DNA of 64,000 bases from Paenibacillus sp. V4I3 (GCF_030817215.1 NZ_JAUSZA010000001.1:202501-266500), one strand, 5' to 3'; numbered from the stretch's first letter, positions 44,902 through 54,454 are shown. Notes: generated from the sequence alone by a model not told the origin. Numbers and translations: made by a program.

Positions 44902-45867
44902 TTAGTACACGCCTTCCTGTCCGAATCGTTTGGCAAGCCAATTCGAGCCAAGGACCAAGACCAAACCTATTGCTGATTTAAATAAACCTACCGCCGCACT
45001 ATAGCTATATTGCGCCTGTGTTAATCCTTTCGTATATACATAGGTATCGAATACTTCCCCTAAGTCCCTATTGGTTGGCGTGATCATCAAGAAGATATGC
45101 TCGAAGCCGGAATCCAGAAAATTCCCGAGACGCAGAATCATCAGAATAATGATCGTGCTGCGAATCGCAGGGAGAGTAATATGCCAGAGCTGTCTCCATC
45201 TTCCGGCTCCGTCTATGCGCACAGCTTCATACAGCTGCATGTCGACACCGGATAAAGCTGCAAGGAAAATAATTGTGCCCCAACCGACTTCCTTCCATAT
45301 GGATTGCGAAATAATCATCGTCCGGAACCATTCCGGTTCAAGCAGGAAGGCGATTTTCTTCCCGCTGATCGCATAGATCAGTTCATTTAAAATCCCGTTC
45401 TCCGTCGTAAGCAGCATATAAAATATACCGACGACAACGACCCATGAGACAAAGTGCGGAATATAGATGAGCGTTTGTACGAATCGTTTGAATCTTTCCC
45501 TGCGAAGCTCATTCATCATTAACGAAAGAATGATCGGCAGCGGGAAGAAAAAGACCAGATTATAGATCGCAATAATGATTGTATTTCTAAACAGCATGCC
45601 GAATTGCGGCTCACTAAAGAATCGCTCGAAATGCTTAAAACCGACCCAAGGGCTTTCAAAAAAACCAAGGTGGGGCTTATAATCCTGGAATGCCATGATC
45701 AGTCCGTACATCGGGACATATTTGAAAATAAGAAAGTACGCCACACCCGGTAACATCATCAGGTATAACCATTTGTCCCTAATGAATTCCTTCATCAGTA
45801 AAGCGAATTTCGATTTTCGAACCTGTCCGTCCGATCGTCCCGACTGCAAAATCAAGTCTGCTTTCAT
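44902..45867 (-). CDS. Sugar ABC transporter permease (LplB/CUT1 type)
   Basis: The start ATG 45867, six bases after GGAGGAG, gives 321 residues with a cytosolic N-terminus and six helices (KWLYLMMLPGVAYFLIFKYV first). The EAA-like loop is YEAVRIDGAGRWRQLWHITLP. The C-terminus GLVLVLGSNWLAKRF is typical of LplB-like permeases. It is the first gene after the terminator at 46011, so a promoter should lie in 45868-46010, but none was assigned. Confidence 0.95.
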   Translation of the reverse strand: MKADLILQSGRSDGQVRKSKFALLMKEFIRDKWLYLMMLPGVAYFLIFKYVPMYGLIMAFQDYKPHLGFFESPWVGFKHFERFFSEPQFGMLFRNTIIIAIYNLVFFFPLPIILSLMMNELRRERFKRFVQTLIYIPHFVSWVVVVGIFYMLLTTENGILNELIYAISGKKIAFLLEPEWFRTMIISQSIWKEVGWGTIIFLAALSGVDMQLYEAVRIDGAGRWRQLWHITLPAIRSTIIILMILRLGNFLDSGFEHIFLMITPTNRDLGEVFDTYVYTKGLTQAQYSYSAAVGLFKSAIGLVLVLGSNWLAKRFGQEGVY

Positions 45868-46010
45868 CTTAAGCTCCTCCACATCTCTTTGTTTATGCCT
45901 TTATTATTGGACAGAATCCTTGTGGCAGGCTATACCTGCGGCATAACCTCTTTCGCTGTTCTGCCCTTTTCCAGAGCTATAGCTTCCAGACAACTATATA
46001 TGCACAAACG

Positions 46011-46038
46011 AAAAAACCCTTGATTTCTCAAGGGTTCT
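46011..46038 (-). terminator. Terminator after solute-binding protein 2
   Basis: AACCCTTGA-GAAA-TCAAGGGTT is followed by TTTTTT on the minus strand. It separates the regulator/binding-protein pair from the permease operon. Confidence 0.85.
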
Positions 46039-46063
46039 ACGGCATTTCCCAGTATTGGCGGTC

Positions 46064-47557
46064 TTATTTATCCTTATCCTTCTTGGTATAAGCTTCTTCA
46101 TATTCACGAATCATCTTGTCGCCGCCGGCTTCTCTCCACTTGTTGATTTCGGATTTCCAGCCTACTTCATCGATCTTCCCCATAATAAACTTGGTCTGCG
46201 CATCTGTAATCAGGACCTCGAGCTCCTTGCCTCTCTCGGCATAGGTTTCTGATTCTAAGGTTAACGCTGGGTTAGGGACAATATACAACTCATTCTCCTT
46301 GATGATCTGCTGATTTTTCCGATAGAGGTCGGGTTGGCGTATAGGCTTCAGGGCAGGATTACTGTCAATATACGGGAAAGAATCTCTATAAGTCTTAACC
46401 TCCTTTAGATCCAGTTCACGATCGAGAACCTCCGTATACTCACCTTTATCGATCCAATGTCTATTTTCAATTCCTTTAGAAAGCACGGTTTGCATGGCAG
46501 GCTCCAACAGCTTATCTAGAAAAGCTAAAATTTTTCTCATTTCCGCTTCCGTTTTCACCGCATCCTTAGGAATAGCCAGGAAACCCACATTGCCCGGTTC
46601 GCCAGGGAGCCGAATCCCTCCAGGACCCTCTAACGGAGCCACCTCCACAACCGCTGAAGGAACCGTCTTTACCAGCTTATCTTGCCAGCTTTGGGCATTC
46701 CCCCCGACAACCTGAGTACCCGCCCGCCCCAAATCATATAACCTTGACGTTTCCATAGCATCCACGACTGCAAAATCCTGATTCATCAGCTTTTCTTGAT
46801 AAAGCCGTTTAAACAGCTTCATCGTTTCATAGAACGGCTCCGTCATAAATTCGGGGGTGAAGCGGCCTTTCTCCACCTTCCATTTATTCGGCCCTCCTTG
46901 TGATACGGAAAACCGCGTCAGTGTGGAGCTTACATCCTGATTGTATCTTTTCTCCAGGATAATCCCGTACGTATCATTCTTCCCATTTTTGTCCGGATCG
47001 CCAAGTGTGAGCGCTTTCATGACTGCATACCAATCATCCAACGTCTTTGGCAGCTTTAAACCCAAGATGTCAAACCAGTCTTTACGGTAATGGATAACTG
47101 CACGACCAAGGGGACGGTACAATGGTACCCCGTATATTTTCCCGCCGACAGCAATATTATCGTAAAACTGTTTATTTTGAGCAGATAAATTTTTGTAATC
47201 CTTTAAATAGGGTCCGATCTCCCAAAACTGGCCCGCCTTCAGCGTAGCAATGATCGTCGGCGTATAGCTGAGCTTGATCAATTTCGGAAGCTCTCCGGAA
47301 GCAATCATCACCTTAACCTTCTCATCGTAGGCCGAAAATGGGATCCATTGAATCTGCAAATCCACGTTCGTGTACGCTTCGATGGCCTTTTCAATCTCGT
47401 TGTTCTTGTGAGGAATCTCTCCAATTTGGCTGACCACGAGCGAAAGAGAAGAGGTTTTAGTAGTATTTTCCACTTCCGGCCATTTATCCTGGCTGCATGC
47501 AGTCAACAGCAAGGAGGATATAAGCAAGCTGACTATGTACACGGAATATCGTTTCAC
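46064..47557 (-). CDS. Sugar ABC transporter solute-binding lipoprotein 2
   Basis: The 497-residue paralogue of the protein at 40816 has lipobox SSLLLTACSQ. Shared segments include MIASGELPKLIKLSYTPT, GVPLYRPLGRAVIHYRKD and LGDPDKNGKNDTYGI. The start is GTG 47557, sharing GTGA with the stop of the regulator and preceded by AAGGGGAG, so the two are translationally coupled. It may feed the same permeases with a different ligand, or act as the sensor partner of the membrane regulator. Confidence 0.92.
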   Translation of the reverse strand: MKRYSVYIVSLLISSLLLTACSQDKWPEVENTTKTSSLSLVVSQIGEIPHKNNEIEKAIEAYTNVDLQIQWIPFSAYDEKVKVMIASGELPKLIKLSYTPTIIATLKAGQFWEIGPYLKDYKNLSAQNKQFYDNIAVGGKIYGVPLYRPLGRAVIHYRKDWFDILGLKLPKTLDDWYAVMKALTLGDPDKNGKNDTYGIILEKRYNQDVSSTLTRFSVSQGGPNKWKVEKGRFTPEFMTEPFYETMKLFKRLYQEKLMNQDFAVVDAMETSRLYDLGRAGTQVVGGNAQSWQDKLVKTVPSAVVEVAPLEGPGGIRLPGEPGNVGFLAIPKDAVKTEAEMRKILAFLDKLLEPAMQTVLSKGIENRHWIDKGEYTEVLDRELDLKEVKTYRDSFPYIDSNPALKPIRQPDLYRKNQQIIKENELYIVPNPALTLESETYAERGKELEVLITDAQTKFIMGKIDEVGWKSEINKWREAGGDKMIREYEEAYTKKDKDK

Positions 47558-49875
47558 TTGGCACTCCCCTTCTCCTTTTGATCCATCTTCTCCCGGTACT
47601 GCCCTGGTGTTACATCGAACATTTTCCGAAAGCTCCGAATGAATGCGCTTATATTTTTATACTGAAGCCTTTCACCGATTTCCGAAATTTTCATATCCGT
47701 TGTCTCCAGCATGACCTTGGCCATCTTCATCCGATAATCAGATAAATAATCGCTAAACGTCGTGCCGATTTCCTTCTTGAAAATGCGGCTTAGATACACC
47801 GGATGGTAGCTAAGAATTTCCGAACACGATTCCAATGTAATTTCCTGATCGAATTGCTCCTGAATCATCCTTACAAGCCTATCCGCAATCTTTACGTATT
47901 GCGTTTCTGATTTTTCTGATAAAACCTGAATCATTGGAGCAAATAATAGAGATTCAAACCAGTACTCAATTTCATCCCGCGTTTGCAAATGCAGCAATCG
48001 TTCTACCGCGCCTTCATCTCCAAGAACTTTTTTTATCGAAATACCCTGATCCTGTACGATCCCTAGAATCCGGGAAATAAGCTGCAGCAGTAAAATGTGA
48101 TGCTCGTACAAAAAGCCGTCCTTATGCAGCAGCGCATTCAAATAATCCTGAAACAGCTCGGTGGCTTTGTCCAGCTGCATTTCCCGAAGCGCATACACAA
48201 GCTGCTCTTCCATTACCTTAAGGTGCGTATAGACATATTTATCTGCTCCGGGGTTATTTTCGATATCCTCATAGTGAACAATAATATCCGGACCCAGGCT
48301 TATCCGGGATTTCATGGCAGACAAGCTTTCTCCATACGCTTTGACGGTATCAGTTAACGAAAGGTACGGTTTACTGATTCCGATGCTTACTTGTATTTGT
48401 AAATAATGCTCGGCGTTTGTTTTAATGGATTCTGCCATTTGATACAAAATACTCTTGACCTCCACCGGATCCTCCGCGTCCGTTGCCACAAGCGTCACTT
48501 GCGACTGGTTCAATATGATCGGTGTAAACCGAAACTCAGGAGGCAGTACCTCCTGGGCAATGTTATTCACGGCATAAAGCAGAAGCTCCCTGTCTTGCTC
48601 CTGATACTTGGTATCCTGCAAATTATCAATTTTCAGCGTAAGCACCCCCAGACGTTTCCATCCAGTTGGAAAGCCATACATAGCAGCGCGGAATAAATAG
48701 TCGTTCTCCGACAACTGTCCTGTAAACAGCTTTAATACAAAAAACTCTTTTAAATGTCCCGCTTGACCGAGCATTTGCTGTTCGATATGATTTCTTGAAA
48801 CAGCCAAAGACTGCATGCTTACTTTAATGAATTCCAGCTCATCGGTTCTAGGCTGTATCGATTGAGCGTTAAATTTATGATCAATACCCTTGGCAACATC
48901 TAATAGATTTTGTATCGGTCGATACATGCGGCGACTGCCGTACAAAGCAAAAGCAAGAACGATCAATAGAATGGCGGCGCAAACAATCAGCGTTAGCTTG
49001 GCAATTTTCTGGGGTTCCTTGGTGATTTCACCAATAGAGATAACCGACACATACGTCCACCCGTTGTAGCCTGAGGAACGGTACATAACCGCCACCTCTT
49101 CACTCCCTAGATGCGTATTGAAAATTGCTTGTTTATTCTCCGGTTCCGCCTCCAGTCTGCCAGCGATGACCCGATTGATTTCCCGATACCCTTCCTTTAC
49201 CTCAGCCGTTACAAGAATATCAGCTCCTGTGCGGTCCAGGATATAGTTTCGGTTTGACGGATTGCCAGGTATCAACGCTTCCCGAATATCAGCTGCCGAA
49301 ATACGCACAACCACAAGCCCTTGCGGCTTACTCGTCTGGGGCAGGATCGGTATTTTATGTACGAGGGTTATCATTTCCATAGGATTTTCAGGCTCAACGC
49401 CATTTGCAGACACCCTACCTGTACTCCAATAAATGCTTCTCGGCTGCTTGGCATAATCCCAGAACTCCTCATTGTTAACAAGCTGATCTAACGGTTTCAT
49501 GGCATTCAAGTCTATCGACCAATTTCGCGCCAGGTTGATTAGAAAAGCCTCCGTAATGACAACATCACTTGATTGAAGGTTATAGAGTGAAACGGAAAGA
49601 TCACGTATCTGTTCAAAATCAGTTGGCGAGTAATTTGTGTTCATTGCCGTCTTAACCAGCGAAGAGTTGGCATACTGCGTCGCCGATTTCTCAATGGATT
49701 TCAACATCTGTTCCACACGCATCTGGGTTTGCGTCAACCATTGCATGTTGCCTTCTTTTACCTTGTCCTCAAGATCCCTAGTTGCAATCGAATAAGAGAC
49801 AATCCCAATAATTACAGCGGGAAGTACGCCTAATAAAAAGCTAAATGCCAGTAACCTAAGCAAATATCTTCGCAA
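47554..49875 (-). CDS. Membrane-anchored AraC-family regulator (YesS type)
   Basis: A TTG start at 49875, eight bases after GGAGGGGG, is preferred over GTG 49899 and gives 773 residues. There is a first membrane helix near residues 5-25 and an extracellular sensor region to about 285. A second helix (LIVCAAILLIVLAFALYG), a HAMP-like and degenerate cyclase-like cytosolic region (about 310-670) and two helix-turn-helix motifs at the C-terminus follow (LSRIFKKEIGTTFSDYLSDY and AFIRSFRKMFDVTPGQYRE). Regulators of this layout next to LplB/C-type transporters control polysaccharide loci in Bacillus and Paenibacillus. It probably senses pectic oligomers outside and activates the operons below it. 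Confidence 0.92.
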   Translation of the reverse strand: MRRYLLRLLAFSFLLGVLPAVIIGIVSYSIATRDLEDKVKEGNMQWLTQTQMRVEQMLKSIEKSATQYANSSLVKTAMNTNYSPTDFEQIRDLSVSLYNLQSSDVVITEAFLINLARNWSIDLNAMKPLDQLVNNEEFWDYAKQPRSIYWSTGRVSANGVEPENPMEMITLVHKIPILPQTSKPQGLVVVRISAADIREALIPGNPSNRNYILDRTGADILVTAEVKEGYREINRVIAGRLEAEPENKQAIFNTHLGSEEVAVMYRSSGYNGWTYVSVISIGEITKEPQKIAKLTLIVCAAILLIVLAFALYGSRRMYRPIQNLLDVAKGIDHKFNAQSIQPRTDELEFIKVSMQSLAVSRNHIEQQMLGQAGHLKEFFVLKLFTGQLSENDYLFRAAMYGFPTGWKRLGVLTLKIDNLQDTKYQEQDRELLLYAVNNIAQEVLPPEFRFTPIILNQSQVTLVATDAEDPVEVKSILYQMAESIKTNAEHYLQIQVSIGISKPYLSLTDTVKAYGESLSAMKSRISLGPDIIVHYEDIENNPGADKYVYTHLKVMEEQLVYALREMQLDKATELFQDYLNALLHKDGFLYEHHILLLQLISRILGIVQDQGISIKKVLGDEGAVERLLHLQTRDEIEYWFESLLFAPMIQVLSEKSETQYVKIADRLVRMIQEQFDQEITLESCSEILSYHPVYLSRIFKKEIGTTFSDYLSDYRMKMAKVMLETTDMKISEIGERLQYKNISAFIRSFRKMFDVTPGQYREKMDQKEKGSAK

Positions 49876-50075
49876 AACGATTTCCCCCTCCGGAAGCACC
49901 GCTCCCTGCTCTGTCTAGAAATTGAATATTTCTATTATATATGGAAAACGGGAAATAGACATGATCGTTCTCTTTTTTATTCATTGAGACTTTACAAAAA
50001 TTTGTTATTATTTAATAAAGATTACGCTTACGAAGCAAGTTTTCTTACGAAAACTTTAAAGGAGTGGGATACCGA

Positions 50076-50897
50076 ATGAATGGGGATTTTCAAATTAGCT
50101 TTGCTAAGCAGCCTACCAACATGCCGATGCAACGTACTCACTACCATGAGCACTATGAAATTTATTATTTGTTCGCCGGTGAGCGTTATTTTTACATAGA
50201 GAATCGAACCTATCATGTGAAGAAGGGCTCTTTGATTTTTATCAAAAAGCATGACATTCATAAGACACTAGAAGGCGGTAAATTGCATGAACGCGCGATC
50301 GTTTACTTCACGGATGCATTTCTGGAGCCGTATCGCGGATCCCATCTGGATCTGCTCCTGTCGCCTTTTATGCAAATCAACCGCGTTATTGATTTTAACA
50401 ACCTGGAACAGAATTATATTGAGAATCTTCTCTTTCAAATGAATAACGAATATACCAACCCGAATCGTCATGGACAAGCGCTGTATTTCGAAACGCTGCT
50501 CGTTCAATTACTGCTGTTCGCCTCCCGTAAGGCGACGGAAACGGCGGAAACCGCTTATCTTCCGATGAACAAAAAAATTGCGGAGATCACCGAATATTGC
50601 AACACGAATTATATGAAAACACTTACGATGAAGGAAGCGTCTGCTCAATTCTTTATTAGTCCCTTTCATTTCAGCCGTCTCTTTAAGCGATATACAGGCT
50701 TCAACTTTACCGAATACATTCTCACACTCCGAATACGAGAGGCACAAAGACTGCTGCGGGAAACCTCCAGCAAAGTAATCGATATTGCAGAATCCGTCGG
50801 CTACATGAACATCACTCATTTTAATCGCAAATTCAAGCAGGTGACCAAAATGTCACCTCTCGAATATAAGAAAATGATTAGAACGAATGTAAACTAA
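50076..50897 (+). CDS. AraC-family regulator with cupin sensor domain
   Basis: ATG 50076 is preferred over GTG 50064 because GGAG lies directly against the latter. The 273-residue protein has an AraC-type cupin (about 20-140; THYHEHYEIYYLFAGERYF, GSLIFIKKHDIHK) and a C-terminal AraC DNA-binding domain (about 175-270; SPFHFSRLFKRYTGFNFTEY, THFNRKFKQVTKMSPLEYKK). It is transcribed divergently from the membrane regulator. It is convergent with GH105. It is likely a soluble sugar sensor for part of the locus. Confidence 0.93.
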   Translation: MNGDFQISFAKQPTNMPMQRTHYHEHYEIYYLFAGERYFYIENRTYHVKKGSLIFIKKHDIHKTLEGGKLHERAIVYFTDAFLEPYRGSHLDLLLSPFMQINRVIDFNNLEQNYIENLLFQMNNEYTNPNRHGQALYFETLLVQLLLFASRKATETAETAYLPMNKKIAEITEYCNTNYMKTLTMKEASAQFFISPFHFSRLFKRYTGFNFTEYILTLRIREAQRLLRETSSKVIDIAESVGYMNITHFNRKFKQVTKMSPLEYKKMIRTNVN

Positions 50898-50905
50898 CCA
50901 TCTGT

Positions 50906-50951
50906 GAAAAAAAGGAAGGTTGGAGCCATCGAATGGCTTATACAACCTTCC
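50906..50951 (-). terminator. Terminator after the GH105 gene
   Basis: GGAAGGTTG/CAACCTTCC with an inner AGCCAT/ATGGCT stem is followed on the minus strand by seven T. The plus-strand AraC gene also ends here and may use the same hairpin. Confidence 0.85.
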
Positions 50952-50961
50952 CGTAAATCTG

Positions 50962-52095
50962 CTATCCATGAATAGGTTCCACATGCACTAGCTTTTCTGA
51001 CTCCATGCTAGCCAACAGGAATGGCGCCAAGCCCATCATGACGTCGCTAACTACCTTCTCTTCCACATAATACTTGAAAGAACCATCTCGGTAAGGGGTT
51101 CCACCCAGTCCGGCTCCATGACAAATCCCATGCAGATGCACCCCGGCTGAATCGGTTTCCACAAAATGATCGATCATTCCTTGAAACCCTTTTAACGCTG
51201 AGGCCTTAAATTTCCCAGATAAATAACCGAGGTTAACCCCTTTAGCAAGCGCGTAAACAAACATGCCCGAACCGGAGGCTTCTACATAATTACCTTCCCT
51301 GTGCCCCATATCCAGCACTTGATACCAAAGGCCCGTATCGGGATCCTGTACCTTAGCCAGCGCTTCCGCCATACGCTCGAAAATTCCGATGATGGTTCCC
51401 CGCTTAGGGTGATCTACAGGAAAGTGCTCTAACGCATCGACGACCGCCATCGCATACCACCCCATTCCCCGGCTCCAGAAATGATAGGATTGTCCTGTCG
51501 TCGAATCGCACCACGCTTGCTCTCTGCTTTCGTCCCAACCATGATGGAGCAGCCCTGTCTTCGGGTCTCGCGTGTGCTTCTCTACCAGCAGCAGCTGATT
51601 AGCTACATCATCGAAAAGCTCCTGTCGTCCGAACGTCTTCGCATACTCCGCAAGAAACGGAGAGGACATGTACAGCCCGTCAAGCCACATTTGGAACGGA
51701 TAAATCTTCTTATGCCAGAACCCGCCTTCACTTGTTCTTGGATGTCCTTTCAGTTGAACTGCGAGCAGATGTGCGGCCTGCTCATACCATTTCTCGCCCG
51801 TTCGCCGAATCAAGGGGAACAGTACTTTCCCTTGGTTCACTTGATCCAGATTATATTCTTCAATAGCGTAAGTCCGAACCCTTCCATCAGGCTGAACGAA
51901 CAGGTCCATGTGCCGCTTCATAAACTCGTAATAGCGTTCATCGCCGCTTTGCTCCGCCAGCCTCCCAAATGCGAGAAGCATCATACCGGGAACGTAGGCC
52001 CACCGTTTCGCCAGCTCCGGATGATAGCCCTCTGCATCAGCTTCAGACATAAATGTATTTGCCGTATTTACAGCCCAATCCAGATGTTTCGTCAT
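50962..52095 (-). CDS. GH105 unsaturated rhamnogalacturonyl hydrolase (YteR/YesR-like)
   Basis: The 377-residue cytosolic (alpha/alpha)6 barrel enzyme has no signal peptide. Family motifs include FQMWLDGLYMSSPFLA with the catalytic Asp, HHGWDES, and SYHFWSRGMGWYAMA, plus EASGSGMFVYALAKG and a C-terminal ICHGAGLGGTPYRDGSF. GH105 enzymes hydrate the double bond left by polysaccharide lyases on the non-reducing uronate and release it. It therefore complements the PL1 lyases and the importer of this locus. It is alone on its transcript and ends at a strong terminator. Confidence 0.94.
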   Translation of the reverse strand: MTKHLDWAVNTANTFMSEADAEGYHPELAKRWAYVPGMMLLAFGRLAEQSGDERYYEFMKRHMDLFVQPDGRVRTYAIEEYNLDQVNQGKVLFPLIRRTGEKWYEQAAHLLAVQLKGHPRTSEGGFWHKKIYPFQMWLDGLYMSSPFLAEYAKTFGRQELFDDVANQLLLVEKHTRDPKTGLLHHGWDESREQAWCDSTTGQSYHFWSRGMGWYAMAVVDALEHFPVDHPKRGTIIGIFERMAEALAKVQDPDTGLWYQVLDMGHREGNYVEASGSGMFVYALAKGVNLGYLSGKFKASALKGFQGMIDHFVETDSAGVHLHGICHGAGLGGTPYRDGSFKYYVEEKVVSDVMMGLAPFLLASMESEKLVHVEPIHG

Positions 52096-52280
52096 TGTTT
52101 TTTTATCCTCTCTTTTTCCTTATATAAGCTGCCTCTGTAACAGTTCCTGAATACGGATCGGTGCAACTAACTTTGAAGATGGTACTATCTCTCGGATCTC
52201 ATTGTAGGCCAAATTCAATTTAAATTCTTTGTGCATCCTTGTTCATTTTTGTGGAACTTTGCTAAATATGCGCTTTTTAA

Positions 52281-52311
52281 TGTCAGTTAGTAACATTTGC
52301 GTAAGTATGGG
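52281..52311. promoter_or_regulatory. Repeated operator-like element, copy 1
   Basis: TGTCAGTTAGTAACAT, four variable bases, then GTAAGTATGGG. Twenty-seven of 31 positions are identical to the copy at 56446. The core GTTAGTAAC is a perfect palindrome around a central G. Resembles binding sites of MarR/HxlR-type regulators. Confidence 0.6.
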
Positions 52312-52384
52312 ATGAGAATTTAAATAGACACCTGGCCCCTTCTTGCTGTCCATAAATGGCAAATCGAAAAAAATAAAATACATA

Positions 52385-52413
52385 TTGACTTTTCACTTTA
52401 TGAAGCCTATTAT
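52385..52413 (+). promoter_or_regulatory. Sigma-A-like promoter of the DUF896 gene
   Basis: TTGACT (52385-52390) and TATTAT (52408-52413) are 17 bases apart, about 70 bp upstream of the start codon. Confidence 0.65.
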
Positions 52414-52483
52414 TATCTCATAACTAAGAATCTTAATTTTGAGATATTATATACTACACAAACCATAAAAGGAGTGGTTCACC

Positions 52484-52711
52484 ATGCTTACCATTTTAAA
52501 TAAAATTAATGAGCTTTCAAGAAAAGAGAAAGAAATCGGATTAACAGAGATTGAAAAAACAGAACAAGCCAATTTGCGTAAAGAATATCTTCAAATATTT
52601 CGTGGTTCAATAGACAGCTTGCTCTTGAATTCTACCATTATTGATCCGAACGGAGATAATGTTACTCCTGAAAGATTAAAAAATGAACAGGCCAAATTAG
52701 CTGAAAAATAA
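52484..52711 (+). CDS. DUF896 (YnzC/UPF0291) family small protein
   Basis: The 75-residue protein shows the DUF896 helical hairpin: ILNKINELSRKEKEIGLTE then EQANLRKEYLQIFRGSI, and the short PxGxxVTPERLK-type tail (DPNGDNVTPERLKNEQAKL). ATG 52484 follows AAAGGAG. YnzC of Bacillus subtilis belongs to a small cytosolic family with an SOS-operon member; the function is not known. It has a good promoter of its own. It may be co-transcribed with the GAPDH gene 90 bp downstream, as no terminator is obvious between them. Confidence 0.92.
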   Translation: MLTILNKINELSRKEKEIGLTEIEKTEQANLRKEYLQIFRGSIDSLLLNSTIIDPNGDNVTPERLKNEQAKLAEK

Positions 52712-52800
52712 ATGCTTCCTGCGTGATAGGAACCAAAATATGTTAAAATTGAGGCGTACCCGTAGGAAATTCATATTTATCATTCAATGGAGGTTATACC

Positions 52801-53799
52801 ATGGGCAAAATAGGAATATTTGGATTTGGGCGTATTGGCAGACAATTATTAAGAGTGGCTTTACAGGATCAACTATTCGTTCCCGTGTCCATCTCCGATA
52901 TCAAAGACGCAGCCACACTTGCCGCTCTGTTTGAAGTTGATACCAATTATAAGCGCTGGCACGAAGCCGTATCGGCACAAGAAGGTATTATGTTGATCGG
53001 TGGACGCGAAATTCAGTTTATCGATTCATCGAAGGAAGTCCCTAATTGGAAAGAATTAGACGTAGATCTGGTAATTGATTGTACAGGCCGAGCTGTCACT
53101 CGAGCAGTTGCTCAGGTCCATTTGGATCGCGGGGCAAATAGAGTATTAGTTAGTGGGCCTAGCAAGAGCCTTGAAGATTGTGATGCTGTCTTGCTGAAAG
53201 GGATAAATTTGGATAGTTTTGATCCGGAAAAGCATAAAATTATTAGTATGGCGAGTTGTACGACCAACGCATTGGCTCCAGTGGTCAAAATAGTCAAAGA
53301 AAACTTCGGGATTAAGTATGGTCTTTTCTCCACCGTCCATTCTTACACGAACACCCAGTCGCTAACGGATCAGCCTATGAAGGACCGCCGAGATTCGTGG
53401 GCAGCAGCTGAGAATATCATTCCTTCTTCATCAGGAGCTGCAAGAGCCCTTAAATTTATCTGGAATGATTTGCAGATTACCGGAAAGGCATACCGCATTC
53501 CAACGCGCACCGGAAGTATTGCTGAATTAAACCTTGTAACGGAAAAGCCATGTACGGTACAGCAGGTAAATGATATTTTCCGCAGTGCTGCTAAAGATGG
53601 TCAACTGAAGGGAGTTCTTGATGTTCTGGAAGGTGAATGGGCATCATCTCGTATCGTAGGCGACCCCCATTCCTCCATCATTGACCTTCCTTTGACCCAA
53701 CTGCAGGGGGAAATCCTATCCGTTGCAACTTGGTACGATAATGAATGGGGTTACGCTTCGCGATTAGCAGAAGTTGCGGCTTATCTGGTTAATAAGTAA
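52801..53799 (+). CDS. gap: Glyceraldehyde-3-phosphate dehydrogenase
   Basis: The 332-residue enzyme has the NAD-binding GFGRIGRQLLR at 8-18, the catalytic Cys153 in MASCTTNALAP, His180 in FSTVHSYTNTQ and the terminal WYDNEWGYASR. The segment SDIKDAATLAALFEVDTNYKRW differs from the usual VNDxxDxxxLAxLLKYDSxxG of central glycolytic GapA, so it may be a second isoenzyme or a GapB-like form. It is not in the usual gap-pgk-tpi cluster, which also points to an accessory role. ATG 52801 follows a GGAGG site. Confidence 0.95.
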   Translation: MGKIGIFGFGRIGRQLLRVALQDQLFVPVSISDIKDAATLAALFEVDTNYKRWHEAVSAQEGIMLIGGREIQFIDSSKEVPNWKELDVDLVIDCTGRAVTRAVAQVHLDRGANRVLVSGPSKSLEDCDAVLLKGINLDSFDPEKHKIISMASCTTNALAPVVKIVKENFGIKYGLFSTVHSYTNTQSLTDQPMKDRRDSWAAAENIIPSSSGAARALKFIWNDLQITGKAYRIPTRTGSIAELNLVTEKPCTVQQVNDIFRSAAKDGQLKGVLDVLEGEWASSRIVGDPHSSIIDLPLTQLQGEILSVATWYDNEWGYASRLAEVAAYLVNK

Positions 53800-53818
53800 A
53801 ATCGCTACCTTTGAATAA

Positions 53819-53857
53819 ATAGGATCGCCTCCGTTTATATAGAGGTGATCCTTTATT
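53819..53857 (+). terminator. Terminator after gap
   Basis: AGGATCGCCTC pairs with GAGGTGATCCT (one wobble) around a 10-base loop, followed by TTTATT. Confidence 0.75.
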
Positions 53858-53898
53858 ACCATAATGACCCTCCCTCTTCAATCCTTGAACAAAAGCAA

Positions 53899-54375
53899 TT
53901 AATTATACGACATCCATACTGTATGACCCACAACCTCAAAGCCCTGCTTATACCAAAAATTACGTGACTTTTCTAATGAATAAACATACATTTTCTTATT
54001 AGGGTATTTCAGTTTAAGCCAATCCATGAAGAAAGCTGCATAGCCCCTCCGTTCAAACTCTTTCAGTACATCCAATGCTTCTATAAATAGATAATCTGTT
54101 TTGTTCTTGATATCAATATAGAAGTCTTGTTCTAAGTATTTTTCATCATCGTTAAAATAATCTTTCTCCGCTTTCTGAATTAGCTGTTTCGCACTCGTGT
54201 ATTCCCAAACCACGGCATACCCCACCATCGTATTTTCAACTTCAATGAGATATACATCATTAGGCAATTCCGAGCTTTCCTTCTTACTCAATTCCCCTGC
54301 ATGATAGCTGTATTGCAATTCACTTAATATCGTTTGGAACTCTTGGTCGAATGGTCTTTTCGTAATCGTAGGCAT
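53899..54375 (-). CDS. GNAT-family N-acetyltransferase
   Basis: ATG 54375, about six bases after AAAGGATG, gives 158 residues starting MPTITKRPFDQEFQTILSEL. GNAT features are YLIEVENTMVGYAVVWEY (beta strands 2-4), IEALDVLKEFERRGYAAFFM (the Q/RxxGxG/A-type acetyl-CoA loop, degenerate as ERRGYA) and the terminal YSLEKSRNFWYKQGFEVVG. The substrate is unknown. It is a single gene with no clear link to its neighbours. Two in-frame ATGs further upstream exist, so the start is not certain. Confidence 0.85.
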   Translation of the reverse strand: MPTITKRPFDQEFQTILSELQYSYHAGELSKKESSELPNDVYLIEVENTMVGYAVVWEYTSAKQLIQKAEKDYFNDDEKYLEQDFYIDIKNKTDYLFIEALDVLKEFERRGYAAFFMDWLKLKYPNKKMYVYSLEKSRNFWYKQGFEVVGHTVWMSYN

Positions 54376-54454
54376 TATAAACATCCTTTTCACAATGTTA
54401 TCGGTAACGGAAGTATAACATATATCTACACCACATCCCTTATGTTAACGAACA

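Larger units (their letters stand above)
52096..52483. other. Intergenic region between GH105 and the DUF896 gene
   Basis: About 390 bp without a gene. It contains one copy of a repeated operator-like element (52281-52311) and the plus-strand promoter at 52385. The segment nearest GH105 is AT-rich and should hold its promoter, but no good box pair was found. Confidence 0.6.

Noticed and set aside
50266-50820. Minus-strand frames opposite the AraC gene
   Set aside because: They are shadows of a clear AraC-family gene with correct motifs on the plus strand.
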